Both the position numbers and the translations under genes were made by a program. DNA of 32,990 nucleotides from an uncultured Acidobacteriota bacterium (GTDB lineage Bacteria > Acidobacteriota > Terriglobia > Terriglobales > Acidobacteriaceae). Of the stretch, positions 7,437-16,748 are shown piece by piece. The stretch spans positions 1 through 32,990 of the forward strand of contig CAILAZ010000218.1 in assembly GCA_903832295.1 (NCBI GenBank). Direction: 5' to 3'. The notes below the pieces were generated by a model. The model was not told where the DNA came from and ran no database searches. It saw nothing but the letters and a program-made list of their open reading frames with translations. Every line of letters starts with the position of its first letter. Within the stretch, counting starts at the first letter, position 1.

Positions 7437-7485
7437 ACAAAATCCCCGACTGTGCGCCAGTTGATTAGCGCATCCAGCCGGGGAT
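7437..7485 (-). terminator. Terminator after the OmpA-like gene
   Basis: On the minus strand ATCCCCG...CGGGGAT (arms 7442-7448 and 7479-7485, with further internal pairing GCGC/GCGC) is followed by TTTTGTTT. A second hairpin, CGGGCGC/GCGCCCG, lies just upstream at 7494-7522. Confidence 0.8.
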
Positions 7486-7541
7486 AGAGGCATCGGGCGC
7501 AGCGCTTAGTTGCGAGCGCCCGGTGATCTTAGCTTGCACAT

Positions 7542-9140
7542 TTACGGCTTCGGCTTCATCTTGTGGGCCGCTTTTTTCACCGGCGGTGCCACACGCGGAA
7601 TTGCCTTCACCTTAGTTTCATCCACAACCGTGGTGCCCGTGGCGGGGAACGTCGCACCGGCCGGTACGATCCAGAGTTCGGTCTTCTGGTCTTCTCCGGT
7701 ACCGCTACGGGGCTCGATGCGCGAAGCATCCACGCCTTTTTCCTTGGTCAGATAGTCCTTGGTATTCACGGCGCGTTCTGCCGCAAACTCAGGAACCTTC
7801 TTGCTGCCCTTCTTTGACGTGTTCTCAGCTGCCGTGGCGTACCCAACCACGACACCCTTGGCATCCGGTGCAGCAGCCAGAGCGTCGGCAAAGCGGTCGA
7901 GTTCACCTTTGGCTTCGTTGTCCACGCGAGTCGGGCGCTTCAGGTCGTGCTTGAACTCGATTAGGCCAAAGTCCTTTGCACTCGGCGGAGGCGGCGGAAC
8001 GTTGACCTTCACCGAAGTGCTGGCCGAGGCGGCGAGGTTGCGGTCATCGGTTGTCGTGCAATGAACGGTCACGGTGCTGTCCGGAACGCCGGCGGTGTCC
8101 AGCGTGTAGGAGGTGCCGCTTCCAGACAGGCGGCCTGCGGTTGCCGTGCAGTTATAACTCAGCGGGCGATTGTCTGGGCTGCTTCCGTTCACTGAAATAG
8201 TGGACGGGTCGCCCGACGTCAACGAGGAAGGATTGGCCGTCACAGAGAGAACCGGCGGGTGCATTGGTGGCTCATTGACGCTGAAACCAGCCTGGCAGCT
8301 TGCGCTCTGCTGGTGTTTTCCCTTGCCGTTATCTTCGATCTTGGCGGTAATCGTGTAGCTTCCCGGGGCCAGCCCCGTGGTGTCCACGTTCGCGGTCGTC
8401 GAGGTTCCGGCAATCTTTCCACCGGTGCTGGCATACGAATAGGTAAGAGTGCGCTTGGGCAGGAAGCCAGCCGGAGTAACGGTGACCTTCACCGGCGCGC
8501 CGGCGTCCACTGCCTGCGGCTCAACGCTGCAAGCGGCCGATACCTTGCCCTCTTCCACAGGCAATCCGAACTTAAAGAGCAAACCGGCCTGCAGCCGCAC
8601 GCCATTGAGTCCGCTGCTGGCTCCCGGAGCAGAGAGCTTGTCGTAGTAGGAATGCACATAATCAGCCTGGAATGGCCGAATCGAGAATCGCGGAGTGACC
8701 GGATAATCGAGTCCACCGCCGGCAATCACCGTCAAAGCATTCTGGCTGGAAATGTAATGCGGAGATAGGTGCTGCACTCCGATGAAAGCCTCTGCAAATG
8801 GCACAACGTGCTCTGTGCGAAGCTTGAACTGGGGACCAACCGTAAAGGAATGTGCGTTTCCAAAATCCTTGTTGTAGTGGCCGTTCACGTCAAAAGCAAT
8901 TCCAGCCCAGCGGTTCAGATTGTAAGTAAACTGCCCTGCCCAGCCCTTCTTGAAGTCGGGGATCTCGCCACCGACCTGAAAATCATTCACTACCGCGTTG
9001 GGAATAGTGCCCCCGGCGTGATACCACGAATAGCCGCCGAATACCTCCACCTTCGGGGCATCCTGCGCAAAGGAAAACGATGACGCACAAAGAACAACTC
9101 CGGAAACGAACAAAACTGACAACAGGCGACGCAACGACAT
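7542..9140 (-). CDS. Outer-membrane protein: beta-barrel, Ig-like repeats and OmpA-like C-terminus
   Basis: 532 residues. The signal peptide ends at SFA|QDAPK. Residues ~27-190 are alternating strands with VEVFGGYSWYHAGG and AGQFTYNLNRWAG, typical of the 8-stranded OmpA-type barrel. Two Ig/PKD-like repeats follow (~200-290 and ~295-385), each starting with a Cys-containing strand (SAACSVEP; VLSVTANPSSLTSGD). A PPPPP linker leads to an OmpA-like domain (~395-500: FGLIEFKHD, AAERAVNTKDYL, GVDASRIEPRSG). The tail is Lys-rich. It likely links the outer membrane to peptidoglycan, though the peptidoglycan-binding residues are degenerate. GGAGGAG precedes the ATG. Transcription is divergent from the two-component operon. 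Confidence 0.88.
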   Translation of the reverse strand: MSLRRLLSVLFVSGVVLCASSFSFAQDAPKVEVFGGYSWYHAGGTIPNAVVNDFQVGGEIPDFKKGWAGQFTYNLNRWAGIAFDVNGHYNKDFGNAHSFTVGPQFKLRTEHVVPFAEAFIGVQHLSPHYISSQNALTVIAGGGLDYPVTPRFSIRPFQADYVHSYYDKLSAPGASSGLNGVRLQAGLLFKFGLPVEEGKVSAACSVEPQAVDAGAPVKVTVTPAGFLPKRTLTYSYASTGGKIAGTSTTANVDTTGLAPGSYTITAKIEDNGKGKHQQSASCQAGFSVNEPPMHPPVLSVTANPSSLTSGDPSTISVNGSSPDNRPLSYNCTATAGRLSGSGTSYTLDTAGVPDSTVTVHCTTTDDRNLAASASTSVKVNVPPPPPSAKDFGLIEFKHDLKRPTRVDNEAKGELDRFADALAAAPDAKGVVVGYATAAENTSKKGSKKVPEFAAERAVNTKDYLTKEKGVDASRIEPRSGTGEDQKTELWIVPAGATFPATGTTVVDETKVKAIPRVAPPVKKAAHKMKPKP

Positions 9141-9534
9141 TTAATCTCCTCCAGAACTTCACTTCAGACAACGGTTGCAAGATTCTTGAGCGAATAATCA
9201 GAACCTAAGGCATTCAGCAATGCCCACGGCTCAGACTTTGGCTCCTAAGGGAAAGCCCTTGCTTTCTGCTACGTATTCGATTCTAGCTCAACTCAAAGTA
9301 CCCGTTATGTTCCTTTTAGCTCACATTTCGCGCTCTTAAGCAGTTTCTGGCGGGCCATCTTCGGTTCAGCGCAAAGCCATCCGTGTGCCGCCGCTGGAAG
9401 GGTAAGAAAAAAATGCCGCGCAAAAGTTACACTGCGCAGAGTTTCTGCATCTAAGTTACATAGTTGCGTATCAGGCAGACGGGCGCCTCGGGAAACTTTT
9501 GCTCGTTGAGGAAGTCAAAAGGAGTGAATTCCGA
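9141..9534. other. Divergent intergenic region
   Basis: About 390 bp between the OmpA-like gene (minus) and the second regulator operon (plus), so it must hold both promoters. I see a small stem GGCATT-CAGC-AATGCC (9209-9224) in the leader of the OmpA-like gene and an AT-rich stretch around 9395-9470. No consensus sigma-54 promoter was found. The GGAG before ATG 9535 serves the regulator. Confidence 0.5.
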
Positions 9535-10944
9535 ATGGGGCTGGAAAAAGTACTAATCGTCGAAGACGAAGAACATGAGCGCTCAGGCTTGGCGGAACTG
9601 ATCTCCGCATGGGGATACCGCACTGAGACGGCCCGCGACGGCGTCGAAGGTCTCGAGGAGATTCAATCCTGGGGGCCGGGCATTGTGGTAGCCGACTTGA
9701 AGATGCCTCGCATGGATGGAATGGAACTGCTGGAGCGCGTCTCACAGACGCCTCGCGAGCTGTCATTCATTCTGCTCACCGCACAGGGCTCCATAGACGC
9801 AGCGGTCGCTGCGATGAAGCTGGGCGCGTATGACTTCATTGAAAAGCCTGTGAATCCCACCCGGCTCCGCAATATTTTGCAGAACGCAGCGCGGCAGCGT
9901 GGCACGGACCGCGAGTTGGAAGCCACTCGCCGCCTGCTGCGTGACAGTGGCCAACTCGGCTCGCTGGTCGGCTCGTCGCGCAAGATGCAGGAGATATTTC
10001 ACCTGATCGAGCTCGTTGCCCCCAGCACGGCTTCCGTGCTGATCACCGGCGAAAGCGGAACCGGCAAAGAGCTTGTCGCGCGCACGATCCACGAACTCTC
10101 TCCGCGCAAGAACCGGCCGTTCGTCGCTATTAATTGTGCTGCGATCCCTGAAACGCTGATCGAAAGTGAAATTTTCGGTCATGAAAAAGGCGCCTTCACT
10201 GGCGCGCTGGAACGTCGCACCGGCTGCTTTGAACTCGCCGAAAGCGGCACCCTCCTGCTCGATGAGATTGGAGAAATGCCTGTGGGCACGCAGGCCAAGC
10301 TCCTTCGCGTACTCGAAGATCGCAAACTGCGACGCCTGGGCAGCAAGTCGGAAACCACCGTGGATGTGCGTGTGCTGGCTGCAACCAACAAGGTTCCGGA
10401 GGAAGCAGTCGCGCGCGGCCTATTGCGCAACGATCTCTATTACCGGCTGAACGTGTTCAACATCAATATGCCTCCCTTGCGCGACCACAAGGAAGACGTA
10501 CCCAATCTTACGCACACTTTGATCAAGGAAATGAACGCAAAGCACCAGCGCAACGTGCGCACAGCCAGCGACTCCGTGATGCAGTTGTTCGAAGCATTCT
10601 CCTGGCCGGGCAATGTCCGCGAACTGCGCAACACCTTGGAACGCGCCGTCATCGTTTGCGATTCCAGTGTGATTGAACCGCGCCATCTTCCTCCCGCCTT
10701 TGGGAGCAGCCCCGTGCGCTTCCCCGCCAGCGAGGCTGATGGCATACACGTTGGTGTGGGCACCACGGTGGACGAGGCCGAGCGGCAACTGATTCTGAAA
10801 ACTCTCGAGTCAACCCACAATAACAAGACGCGAGCGGCTGAAATTCTCGGCATCAGTCTGAAGACTTTGCACAACAAACTGAAGGAGTACGGTACGCAGG
10901 GGCAGCCGATCACTTCAGGCGCGGGAATAGGACGCGAACTCTAG
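9535..10944 (+). CDS. Sigma-54-dependent response regulator, NtrC/AtoC-type
   Basis: 469 residues. Receiver (~1-120) with acidic pocket VEDEEHE, phospho-Asp D54 in VVADLKMP, T82 in LLTAQ and Lys in IEKPVN; AAA+ domain (~145-380) with Walker A GESGTGKE (172-179), GAFTGA (219-224), Walker B LLLDEIGE (240-247) and SWPGNVREL; C-terminal Fis-type helix-turn-helix RAAEILGISLKTLHNKL. It is a fully equipped sigma-54 activator. The ATG at 9535 is preferred over an upstream TTG because AAAAGGAG lies 10 bases before it and the family N-terminus starts there. It is co-transcribed with a sensor kinase (30-bp gap) and a lipoprotein gene, so the kinase is its likely partner. It differs clearly from the other activator in this window. 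Confidence 0.95.
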   Translation: MGLEKVLIVEDEEHERSGLAELISAWGYRTETARDGVEGLEEIQSWGPGIVVADLKMPRMDGMELLERVSQTPRELSFILLTAQGSIDAAVAAMKLGAYDFIEKPVNPTRLRNILQNAARQRGTDRELEATRRLLRDSGQLGSLVGSSRKMQEIFHLIELVAPSTASVLITGESGTGKELVARTIHELSPRKNRPFVAINCAAIPETLIESEIFGHEKGAFTGALERRTGCFELAESGTLLLDEIGEMPVGTQAKLLRVLEDRKLRRLGSKSETTVDVRVLAATNKVPEEAVARGLLRNDLYYRLNVFNINMPPLRDHKEDVPNLTHTLIKEMNAKHQRNVRTASDSVMQLFEAFSWPGNVRELRNTLERAVIVCDSSVIEPRHLPPAFGSSPVRFPASEADGIHVGVGTTVDEAERQLILKTLESTHNNKTRAAEILGISLKTLHNKLKEYGTQGQPITSGAGIGREL

Positions 10945-10974
10945 GTTGAAACGGAACCTCGCCCCGGGAGCTCA

Positions 10975-12864
10975 ATGCCTCGGCTGAGACTCAAAACCAA
11001 ACTGGTATTGGCAATCAGCGGACTCGTATTCGTCCTGGTTGCTACGCTCTCCTGTCTCTACGTTTCCCAGATTCTCCGTCAGCGCATCAACCAGAGCTAT
11101 GACAATGCAGACTTCATTGCACATGAGGTTTTGCACGCAACTCGCCACGCACTGGAGACTGAACTGCCCAACCGCTCGGCGGAGGAGTCAATCCGCCAGC
11201 CTGATTCCATTGCCGTCATCCTGCAACAGGACAACTCGGTCAATTCCTTGTTGCAGTCCATTGTCGGCTACAACCCCGAGGTCTATGACACGGCGCTTGC
11301 CAGCCGGTCAGGGATTGCACTGGTTCACACTGACGCCAGCGCGGTTGACAAGTTCATGCCCCGCCGCCCTGCTCTCTCCGCGCTGCGCGATGGTGGCTTC
11401 CTGGCCCAGATTCGCGCCGTCTATGGTCCTGCACGTGTCTATGAAGTGACATTGCCGGTGCAGCGCCAGGGGGAACCGTTTGGCGAAATTCGCGTCGGGC
11501 TCTCCACACTATTCCTCAAGCAGGAGCTCGTTCCGCAACTGAACCGGGCATTGCTGCTTTCCGGCATAGCCGTCCTGTTTTCCCTGGTAGTCGCGGCCGC
11601 TCTCTCCAACTTCGCGCTCCGCCCGCTCGGCGTCATCGCGCGGCGACTGGATGCGATGACCGTTGCGACGGAAAAACTCGAGCCGGAAGCCGAGAAGACG
11701 GACGAATTCGGCGCGGTCAGTAATCGCATCGACCGCCTTGGGCGCCAGATGCACGATGTCCGGGAGGTCTTCTCCGCCCTCAAGGAAAACCTCGACCAGT
11801 TAATGTCCACCTTGCAGGACGGGCTCATTCTTTTCACCCGCGACGCGCGCATCGTTCTCGTCAGCGCTTCAGCGGAGCGCTTCATTGGCCGTCCGCGCGG
11901 CGAGATGCTGGGAAGAATGGTAGAGGAAGTATTCAACGATTCCAGCCTGCTGGGGAGAATTGTCCTCGACGCATTTGCTCTGAGGCAGGAGGTTCCTGCA
12001 CGCGAGATTGAGATGGAACAAGGCCGTCGCGTTCAGTTGGCGTTGGATTTCATCTCCGAGCGCGGAGTCCCGATCGGTGCGTTGCTCACCGTGCGCGACG
12101 CCGAATCTGTCCGCCGCATTGAGAACGAGATTGAACTTTCGCGTCGTCTCGCGGCCATCGGACGCCTCACCTCTGGCGTGGCTCACGAAGTGAAGAATCC
12201 GATTAATGCAATCGTCATTCACCTGGAGATCTTGCGAGAGCGCCTCCTGCAGATCGATCCTGAGACGCGCCGCCACATGGACATCATCAACTCGGAAATT
12301 CATCGGCTCGATCGGGTGGTAAAGACACTGGTTGATTTCTCACGTCCCGTCGAGCTGAAACTCTGCTCGCTTGACATACGCAGTTTGGCCTCTGAAGTCA
12401 TCGCGCTCGCCTCGCCGGAAGCGCGCTCCCACAAGGTAGAAGTAATTCAAGATATGGGGGAACTGCCACTGCCCGTGCGCGTTGATACCGACCTGATGAA
12501 GCAGGCCGTGCTCAACGTGGTGATCAATGCGGTGCAGGCAATGCCGGATGGCGGAACACTTTCCATTCGCGCCTTCTCGGCTTCGCAGGCAGCCGTGCTT
12601 GAAGTTCATGACACGGGGCCCGGGATTTCTCCAGAGATACGCGATAAGATTTTTCATCTGTATTTCACAACCAAGAAGTCCGGTAGCGGAATTGGCCTGG
12701 CACTGACATACCGGGCGATGCAATTGCATAACGGCGCACTTGATCTGGATTCGGAAGCTGGAAAAGGAACAACTTTCCGCTTCATGCTTCCGCTTGCGGC
12801 ACAAACTGCGGAGAGGAACGCGGAGCCCCTTGGCGAAGCTGCTATTCCTCCGCAACACCAATAG
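10975..12864 (+). CDS. Membrane sensor histidine kinase (HAMP-PAS-HisKA-HATPase)
   Basis: 629 residues. TM1 (~9-33) and TM2 (~192-214) frame a ~160-residue periplasmic sensor. Next come a HAMP region (~215-265), a PAS-like domain (~272-380, LQDGLILFTRDARIVLVSASAERFIG), HisKA with H404 in GVAHEVKNPINAI, and the ATPase domain with N-box VLNVVINAVQAM, G1 DTGPG (546-550) and G2 GSGIGLAL. This is the NtrB/AtoS-like layout expected for a kinase that phosphorylates an NtrC-type partner. GGGAG precedes the ATG. It starts 30 bp after the regulator and ends 15 bp before the lipoprotein gene. The signal sensed is unknown. The C-terminal ~20 residues are a non-conserved tail. Confidence 0.95.
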   Translation: MPRLRLKTKLVLAISGLVFVLVATLSCLYVSQILRQRINQSYDNADFIAHEVLHATRHALETELPNRSAEESIRQPDSIAVILQQDNSVNSLLQSIVGYNPEVYDTALASRSGIALVHTDASAVDKFMPRRPALSALRDGGFLAQIRAVYGPARVYEVTLPVQRQGEPFGEIRVGLSTLFLKQELVPQLNRALLLSGIAVLFSLVVAAALSNFALRPLGVIARRLDAMTVATEKLEPEAEKTDEFGAVSNRIDRLGRQMHDVREVFSALKENLDQLMSTLQDGLILFTRDARIVLVSASAERFIGRPRGEMLGRMVEEVFNDSSLLGRIVLDAFALRQEVPAREIEMEQGRRVQLALDFISERGVPIGALLTVRDAESVRRIENEIELSRRLAAIGRLTSGVAHEVKNPINAIVIHLEILRERLLQIDPETRRHMDIINSEIHRLDRVVKTLVDFSRPVELKLCSLDIRSLASEVIALASPEARSHKVEVIQDMGELPLPVRVDTDLMKQAVLNVVINAVQAMPDGGTLSIRAFSASQAAVLEVHDTGPGISPEIRDKIFHLYFTTKKSGSGIGLALTYRAMQLHNGALDLDSEAGKGTTFRFMLPLAAQTAERNAEPLGEAAIPPQHQ

Positions 12865-12879
12865 GTAGCAGAAAGAAAT

Positions 12880-13491
12880 ATGCTCGATTTTCGTTTGCAG
12901 GCTCGTATCCTCTCGACAAGCGCACTAACGGGGCTGGCTCTCTGCCTCGCATTCGCGACCACCGGGTGCGAGAAGAAACCCGCTCGCACCGTGCCGACCG
13001 TTCTGGTACCTACGATTGAGACCCAGCCGAACCCTGCGCCGCCGCAGCAGAAACCTGCAAACGAAGAAACCACACCGCCATTGACCGCACCGGTTTCCGC
13101 GCCTCCGCAGGACGAGCAAAAACCAAGACCCAAGCCACGCAAACCCGTGGTACGAAAACCCCCCGTGCAGCCGGCACAGCCTGCGCAGGCTGAAGCCCCA
13201 AAGACTGAGTCTGCAAAGCCCGTGGTGCCGGACTCCTCGGTGCAGATTACTGCGGATGTCCCGCGCGCCGCCGTGCAGTCCCAAAAACAGAATACGGAAC
13301 AGCTACTGCGTAACTCCGAGGGCAAACTGTCGCACATCAATCACAGTTTGAGTGAAGGCGAGCAGGCGATGTTACGGCAGGCGAAGAATTACATCGCGCA
13401 ATCCAACCAGGCATTGCAAGGCGGAGACATTGAGCGCGCCTACAATCTCGCGGTTAAAGCCAACTTGCTTTCCAGTGAACTCGCGAAGTGA
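12880..13491 (+). CDS. Proline-rich lipoprotein, third gene of the two-component operon
   Basis: 203 residues. A hydrophobic signal sequence ends in a lipobox-like ATTGC, so the mature protein should be lipidated at this Cys. A ~100-residue Pro/Lys/Ala-rich linker (PPQDEQKPRPKPRKP, QPAQPAQAEAP) follows, long enough to span part of the periplasm. The C-terminal ~60 residues are predicted helical (LSHINHSLSEGEQAMLRQAKNYI, then ALQGGDIERAYNLAVKANLL), resembling a helical-repeat hairpin. The function is not recognised. The 15-bp gap after the kinase suggests a shared transcript and perhaps a role in sensing, or that the system monitors the envelope. The ribosome-binding site (AGAAAGA) is modest. 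Confidence 0.82.
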   Translation: MLDFRLQARILSTSALTGLALCLAFATTGCEKKPARTVPTVLVPTIETQPNPAPPQQKPANEETTPPLTAPVSAPPQDEQKPRPKPRKPVVRKPPVQPAQPAQAEAPKTESAKPVVPDSSVQITADVPRAAVQSQKQNTEQLLRNSEGKLSHINHSLSEGEQAMLRQAKNYIAQSNQALQGGDIERAYNLAVKANLLSSELAK

Positions 13492-13572
13492 CGCGGCGCC
13501 TACCTCGCTTCCTGCGCAACGCTGGACGATTCAAACACAGGTGCAGGCGGGTAAGCATCATGCGAAGAAAGA

Positions 13573-13590
13573 GGGGTGGCGAACCACCCC
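13573..13590 (-). terminator. Hairpin terminator after the chemoreceptor gene
   Basis: Perfect stem GGGGTGG/CCACCCC with loop CGAA (TTCG on the minus strand). On the minus strand it is followed by TCTTTCTT. It may also stop the convergent lipoprotein transcript. Confidence 0.7.
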
Positions 13591-13601
13591 AATCTGCGGA
13601 G

Positions 13602-15326
13602 TTACTGGATAGAAGTTGATCTGTAGTCGCGGGTTAGGTGAGGAAGTATGGTCTCACCGGTGCGGGGAATTATGTTGTCACCGAGATTGAAGCTGCCTAC
13701 AACCTGTTGGAGACCGAGGGCAAGGTCGGAGAGATTCTCACAGGCCTTCGCCGACTCCTGCACTCCAAGGGAGGAATCGCGGGCGAGCCTGGCAATCTGC
13801 TCGACGTTGCCATTGATCTGGCTGGCGGCGCAGCTCTGCTGGTTGGCTGCAATGGCAATCTGGGAGATCATGTCGCCGACCTGTTCGGCCTCGACGATGA
13901 TCTCCTGAAGGGAATTGCCAGCCTTGGTGGTGGTGGTTACACCGACCTGAACCTGATCGGTTCCGGCTTTCATATGGGCGACAGCTTTGGCGGTCTCCTT
14001 CTGTACGGTCTCGATCATCTGGGTGATCTCCTTGGTGGCCTTGGTGGTGCGCTCTGCGAGTTTGCGCACCTCGTCGGCGACGACGGCAAAGCCGCGCCCC
14101 TGCTCGCCAGCGCGGGCGGCCTCGATGGCAGCATTGAGGGCGAGGAGATTGGTCTGGTCCGCGATGTCGTCGATGACGGCGATGATTCTGCCGATCTGCT
14201 CGGAGCTACGGCCTAGTTCCTCAATGCGGCTGGCACTGGTGGAAACGGAGTCGGCAATGGCCCGGATTGCAACGAGTGCTTCACTGACGACTTTGCCGCC
14301 CTGACGCGCGGTCTGGGCGGCGCGCCTGGCTGCTTCGGTGGCCTGCGCGGCGTTGGATGAGACCTCGACTACGGTGGTTGACATCTCATGCATGGCGGTT
14401 GCGACCTGCGTAGTCTGATCGGTCTGTGTGGCTGCGGACTGCGCCACCTGAACGGCGGTGGCGGAAACCTCTTCCGTGGCGCTGGCAAGCGTGCCGGAAT
14501 GGCGCTGAATGGAGGCCACGGCGGAGCGCATGGCAACGACCGTCTCATTGAGGGACTGGCCAATCTGGCCGATCTCGTCCCGAGTGCAATCCGGGAGCGA
14601 AACCGTGAGGTCGCCTGCTGCAACCTGGCGCAAGGCACCGAGCAAGCGGGAGACGGGACGAGTGATGCCGCGAATGATGAGGAGTCCGAGGACTGAGCTG
14701 AGAGCGATGATGACGCAGACGAGAACCAGCATGCTGCGGGCTCCGGCGGCAGAGTCAGCGCGGGCAGCCTGCTCACGCGCGGCGATGATCTCAGCGCTGA
14801 CCTTTACGGCCTCGGTGACGCCCAACATGTGCTGCTCATAAAGCGGTTCCAACTCCTGCAGGCGGAACTGCTTTGCCTGCTCCAACTGGCCGCCGAGAAT
14901 GAGCGCGAGGTAGCGCGACTCGACGAGCTGATAGTAGCGTTCGCCGGCAACGCAGGCCTGGCCATCAAGAGACCTCTTGAGGCGAGGATCCTTGACTCGC
15001 TGGTTGTAATACTGGCGACGTTCGCGGAAGCCCGCGGCACTGGCACGTATCTTTTCGATGAGGCTGTGCTGTGTAGCGGCGTCCGGAGCGCTTTCCAACT
15101 GCATCAACTCCATGCGCGTCCCCATTCCTTCCAGACTCAAAGCGGGAGGAACGTAGTCGGCAAACAGGTCTTTGTCGAGAGAGATGAGGTTGTAGGTTGC
15201 GCTTCCGATCTCCACGCGGTTGAGAGTGTGAAGGGCAATGATGGCAAAGAGCACAGTTCCCAAGAGGGCGGAGCCGATCATCACGCCCAGCTTCACCTTG
15301 AAGTTCAAGTCTGCAAATCGCAACAT
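13602..15326 (-). CDS. Methyl-accepting chemotaxis protein
   Basis: 574 residues. TM1 (~12-35) and TM2 ([21 protein letters not shown]) frame a ~150-residue helical periplasmic domain of four-helix-bundle type. HAMP ([14 protein letters not shown]) precedes the long cytoplasmic coiled coil. The signalling tip is canonical ([21 protein letters not shown] then [18 protein letters not shown]), so it should engage CheA/CheW. No C-terminal methylesterase-tether pentapeptide is present. No che gene is in the window, so it is an orphan receptor. ATG 15326 is chosen because the longer frame would begin at a GTG beyond the terminator hairpin at 15350-15371. The ribosome-binding site is weak. Confidence 0.93.
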   Translation of the reverse strand: MLRFADLNFKVKLGVMIGSALLGTVLFAIIALHTLNRVEIGSATYNLISLDKDLFADYVPPALSLEGMGTRMELMQLESAPDAATQHSLIEKIRASAAGFRERRQYYNQRVKDPRLKRSLDGQACVAGERYYQLVESRYLALILGGQLEQAKQFRLQELEPLYEQHMLGVTEAVKVSAEIIAAREQAARADSAAGARSMLVLVCVIIALSSVLGLLIIRGITRPVSRLLGALRQVAAGDLTVSLPDCTRDEIGQIGQSLNETVVAMRSAVASIQRHSGTLASATEEVSATAVQVAQSAATQTDQTTQVATAMHEMSTTVVEVSSNAAQATEAARRAAQTARQGGKVVSEALVAIRAIADSVSTSASRIEELGRSSEQIGRIIAVIDDIADQTNLLALNAAIEAARAGEQGRGFAVVADEVRKLAERTTKATKEITQMIETVQKETAKAVAHMKAGTDQVQVGVTTTTKAGNSLQEIIVEAEQVGDMISQIAIAANQQSCAASQINGNVEQIARLARDSSLGVQESAKACENLSDLALGLQQVVGSFNLGDNIIPRTGETILPHLTRDYRSTSIQ

Positions 15327-15340
15327 TGGGCACCCGCTGA

Positions 15341-15371
15341 CTGAAAAGATGGGCGGGCAAAAAGCCGCCCA
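15341..15371 (-). terminator. Terminator after the short-chain dehydrogenase gene
   Basis: On the minus strand TGGGCGG-CTTTTTGC-CCGCCCA (stem arms 15350-15356 and 15365-15371) is followed by TCTTTTC. It separates the dehydrogenase from the chemoreceptor gene. Confidence 0.75.
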
Positions 15372-15420
15372 CATTTCAGTTAACGGCACGGATCCGAAAT
15401 AACTTGAGGGACAGTAAGGC

Positions 15421-16179
15421 TCAGAGCTTGGACATCGCCTCGTTCAGTCCTTCGAAGACCTCGGCGTAGTGGCCGCTTTCGGCTGCACCGCGCAGACGCC
15501 TGACGTTCTCAACACAGATCTCGGTGACTGATGGCTGGGTGGCGAGAATTTCCATGACCTCGGCGACGAACTTCTCGAGGGGCATAGCTCGCGGGTCGGA
15601 AGCGCCATTCATGAGGTCGGTAGCGACGTAAGGCGGGATGAGTTCCAGCACTTCCGTGCTGGTGCCGCGAAGCTGGTAACGCAGCGACTGCGAGTAGGAG
15701 TGAATGGCGGCCTTGGTGGCGCAATAGGTGGGCGTTGGCGCGAGCGGAACAAAGGCGAGTCCGCTGGAGACGTTCATGATGGCGGAATACGGCTGTTTGC
15801 GCAGATGCGGCAAGAGCGCCGCGGTGAGGCGAATGGGGCCGAGCAGATTGGTGGAGACTATGGCTTCGGCGTCGGCAAGATCGTCGGGCTGCGCGAGAAG
15901 GTTTTCAGGGCGCATGATTCCGGCGTTGTTGATGAGCACGTTGAGCGCGGGAAAGTCTGCGGCAAGCTGCGAGGCGAAGGGTCGAATGGAGGCGCGATCT
16001 TCCGCGTCAAAGACAACAGACTTCATTCCGGAATTTGCGGCGGTGACTTCGGCGAGCGCGTGCGCGCGACGGCCCGCGATGATGACCTGATTCCCAAGAG
16101 TGTGGAAGCGCTCGGCGAGAGCGCGACCGATTCCACTTCCGCCGCCGGTGATGAGAATGGTGTTGCCGATGATCTTCAT
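15421..16179 (-). CDS. Short-chain dehydrogenase/reductase (DltE-like)
   Basis: 253 residues, normal for a classical SDR. The Rossmann start is [18 protein letters not shown] with the cofactor motif GGGSGIG. INNAGI, the catalytic Ser in NVSSGL and the Tyr-Lys pair in YCATK are all present, so it should be an active NAD(P)H-dependent oxidoreductase. The order of motifs and C-terminus fit the DltE-like oxidoreductase subgroup, whose substrate is generally unknown. ATG 16179 follows GGAGAAAG; the 32-codon upstream extension is rejected. It has its own terminator and appears monocistronic. Confidence 0.9.
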   Translation of the reverse strand: MKIIGNTILITGGGSGIGRALAERFHTLGNQVIIAGRRAHALAEVTAANSGMKSVVFDAEDRASIRPFASQLAADFPALNVLINNAGIMRPENLLAQPDDLADAEAIVSTNLLGPIRLTAALLPHLRKQPYSAIMNVSSGLAFVPLAPTPTYCATKAAIHSYSQSLRYQLRGTSTEVLELIPPYVATDLMNGASDPRAMPLEKFVAEVMEILATQPSVTEICVENVRRLRGAAESGHYAEVFEGLNEAMSKL

Positions 16180-16748
16180 GATGGTCTTTCTCCAGACTTG
16201 AATCTTAGCGGCAGGAACGGGCGATGGAAAGGGCGCGGAAAAGATGCTGGCGCGACGATGAGGAACCTTCCTCACCTCCCCCCTATATTTCCCGCTAAAA
16301 ATTTGAAAGCAAGAGAGTTACAGGAACAGAAGAGGCGGAAAGCCAATTTCAGAAAACGTGAGGGCTGAGAATTTCCGGCGGATTCAACCCTTGTTGCGAA
16401 ATGCGTATCTATTGTGGATTGTTTGGTTTACAGACATCGAAGGAGGACTCTTGCGCGATTTGGAGCGAAATTGGGACACTTTGAGGCGAAAAAGTGCCAC
16501 GCAGGGGGCGGAGTGGGGGAGGTTTTGAGGCGTTTTGGGGAAGGCCGAAAAACGCGATTTCGGGGGTTTTGCACTGACCATGGTGCAGGAAGATTTGGCA
16601 GTCGTGCAATCGTTGAAAATGCTGTAGTTGGGACTTGTGCAATGGTTGAGCGAGTTGTTTTGGGTAACCATTCAGATAAGGGGAGCCTCCCAGAGAGGCA
16701 CGCTTGCGTGCTCCAGAGGAGGCCCGTATTCCGATCTCCGCAATTGAA
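16180..16748. other. Long intergenic region with repeats and a cruciform
   Basis: About 565 bp without a supported gene. It is more AT- and G-run-rich than neighbouring coding DNA. It holds near-identical GTGCAATCGTTGA (16604-16616) and GTGCAATGGTTGA (16637-16649), an inverted TGCAC...GTGCA pair (16570-16587), and the long hairpin at 16685-16723. Small frames here (such as a 95-codon minus frame at 16384-16671) show no domain or ribosome-binding site. The promoter of the dehydrogenase gene should lie just upstream of 16180. Confidence 0.5.
16685..16723 (-). terminator. Two-tier hairpin downstream of the MDR oxidoreductase gene
   Basis: Outer arms GCCTCC/GGAGGC (16685-16690, 16718-16723) enclose an inner perfect stem GCACGC-TT-GCGTGC (16698-16711). 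It lies 25 bp beyond the stop of the MDR gene. No strong T-run follows, so it could be a weak terminator or a repeat-derived cruciform. Confidence 0.45.

Noticed and set aside
16384..16671. 95-codon minus-strand frame in the long intergenic region
   Set aside because: Ser/Pro/Lys-rich without domain or ribosome-binding site; region is better explained by repeats.
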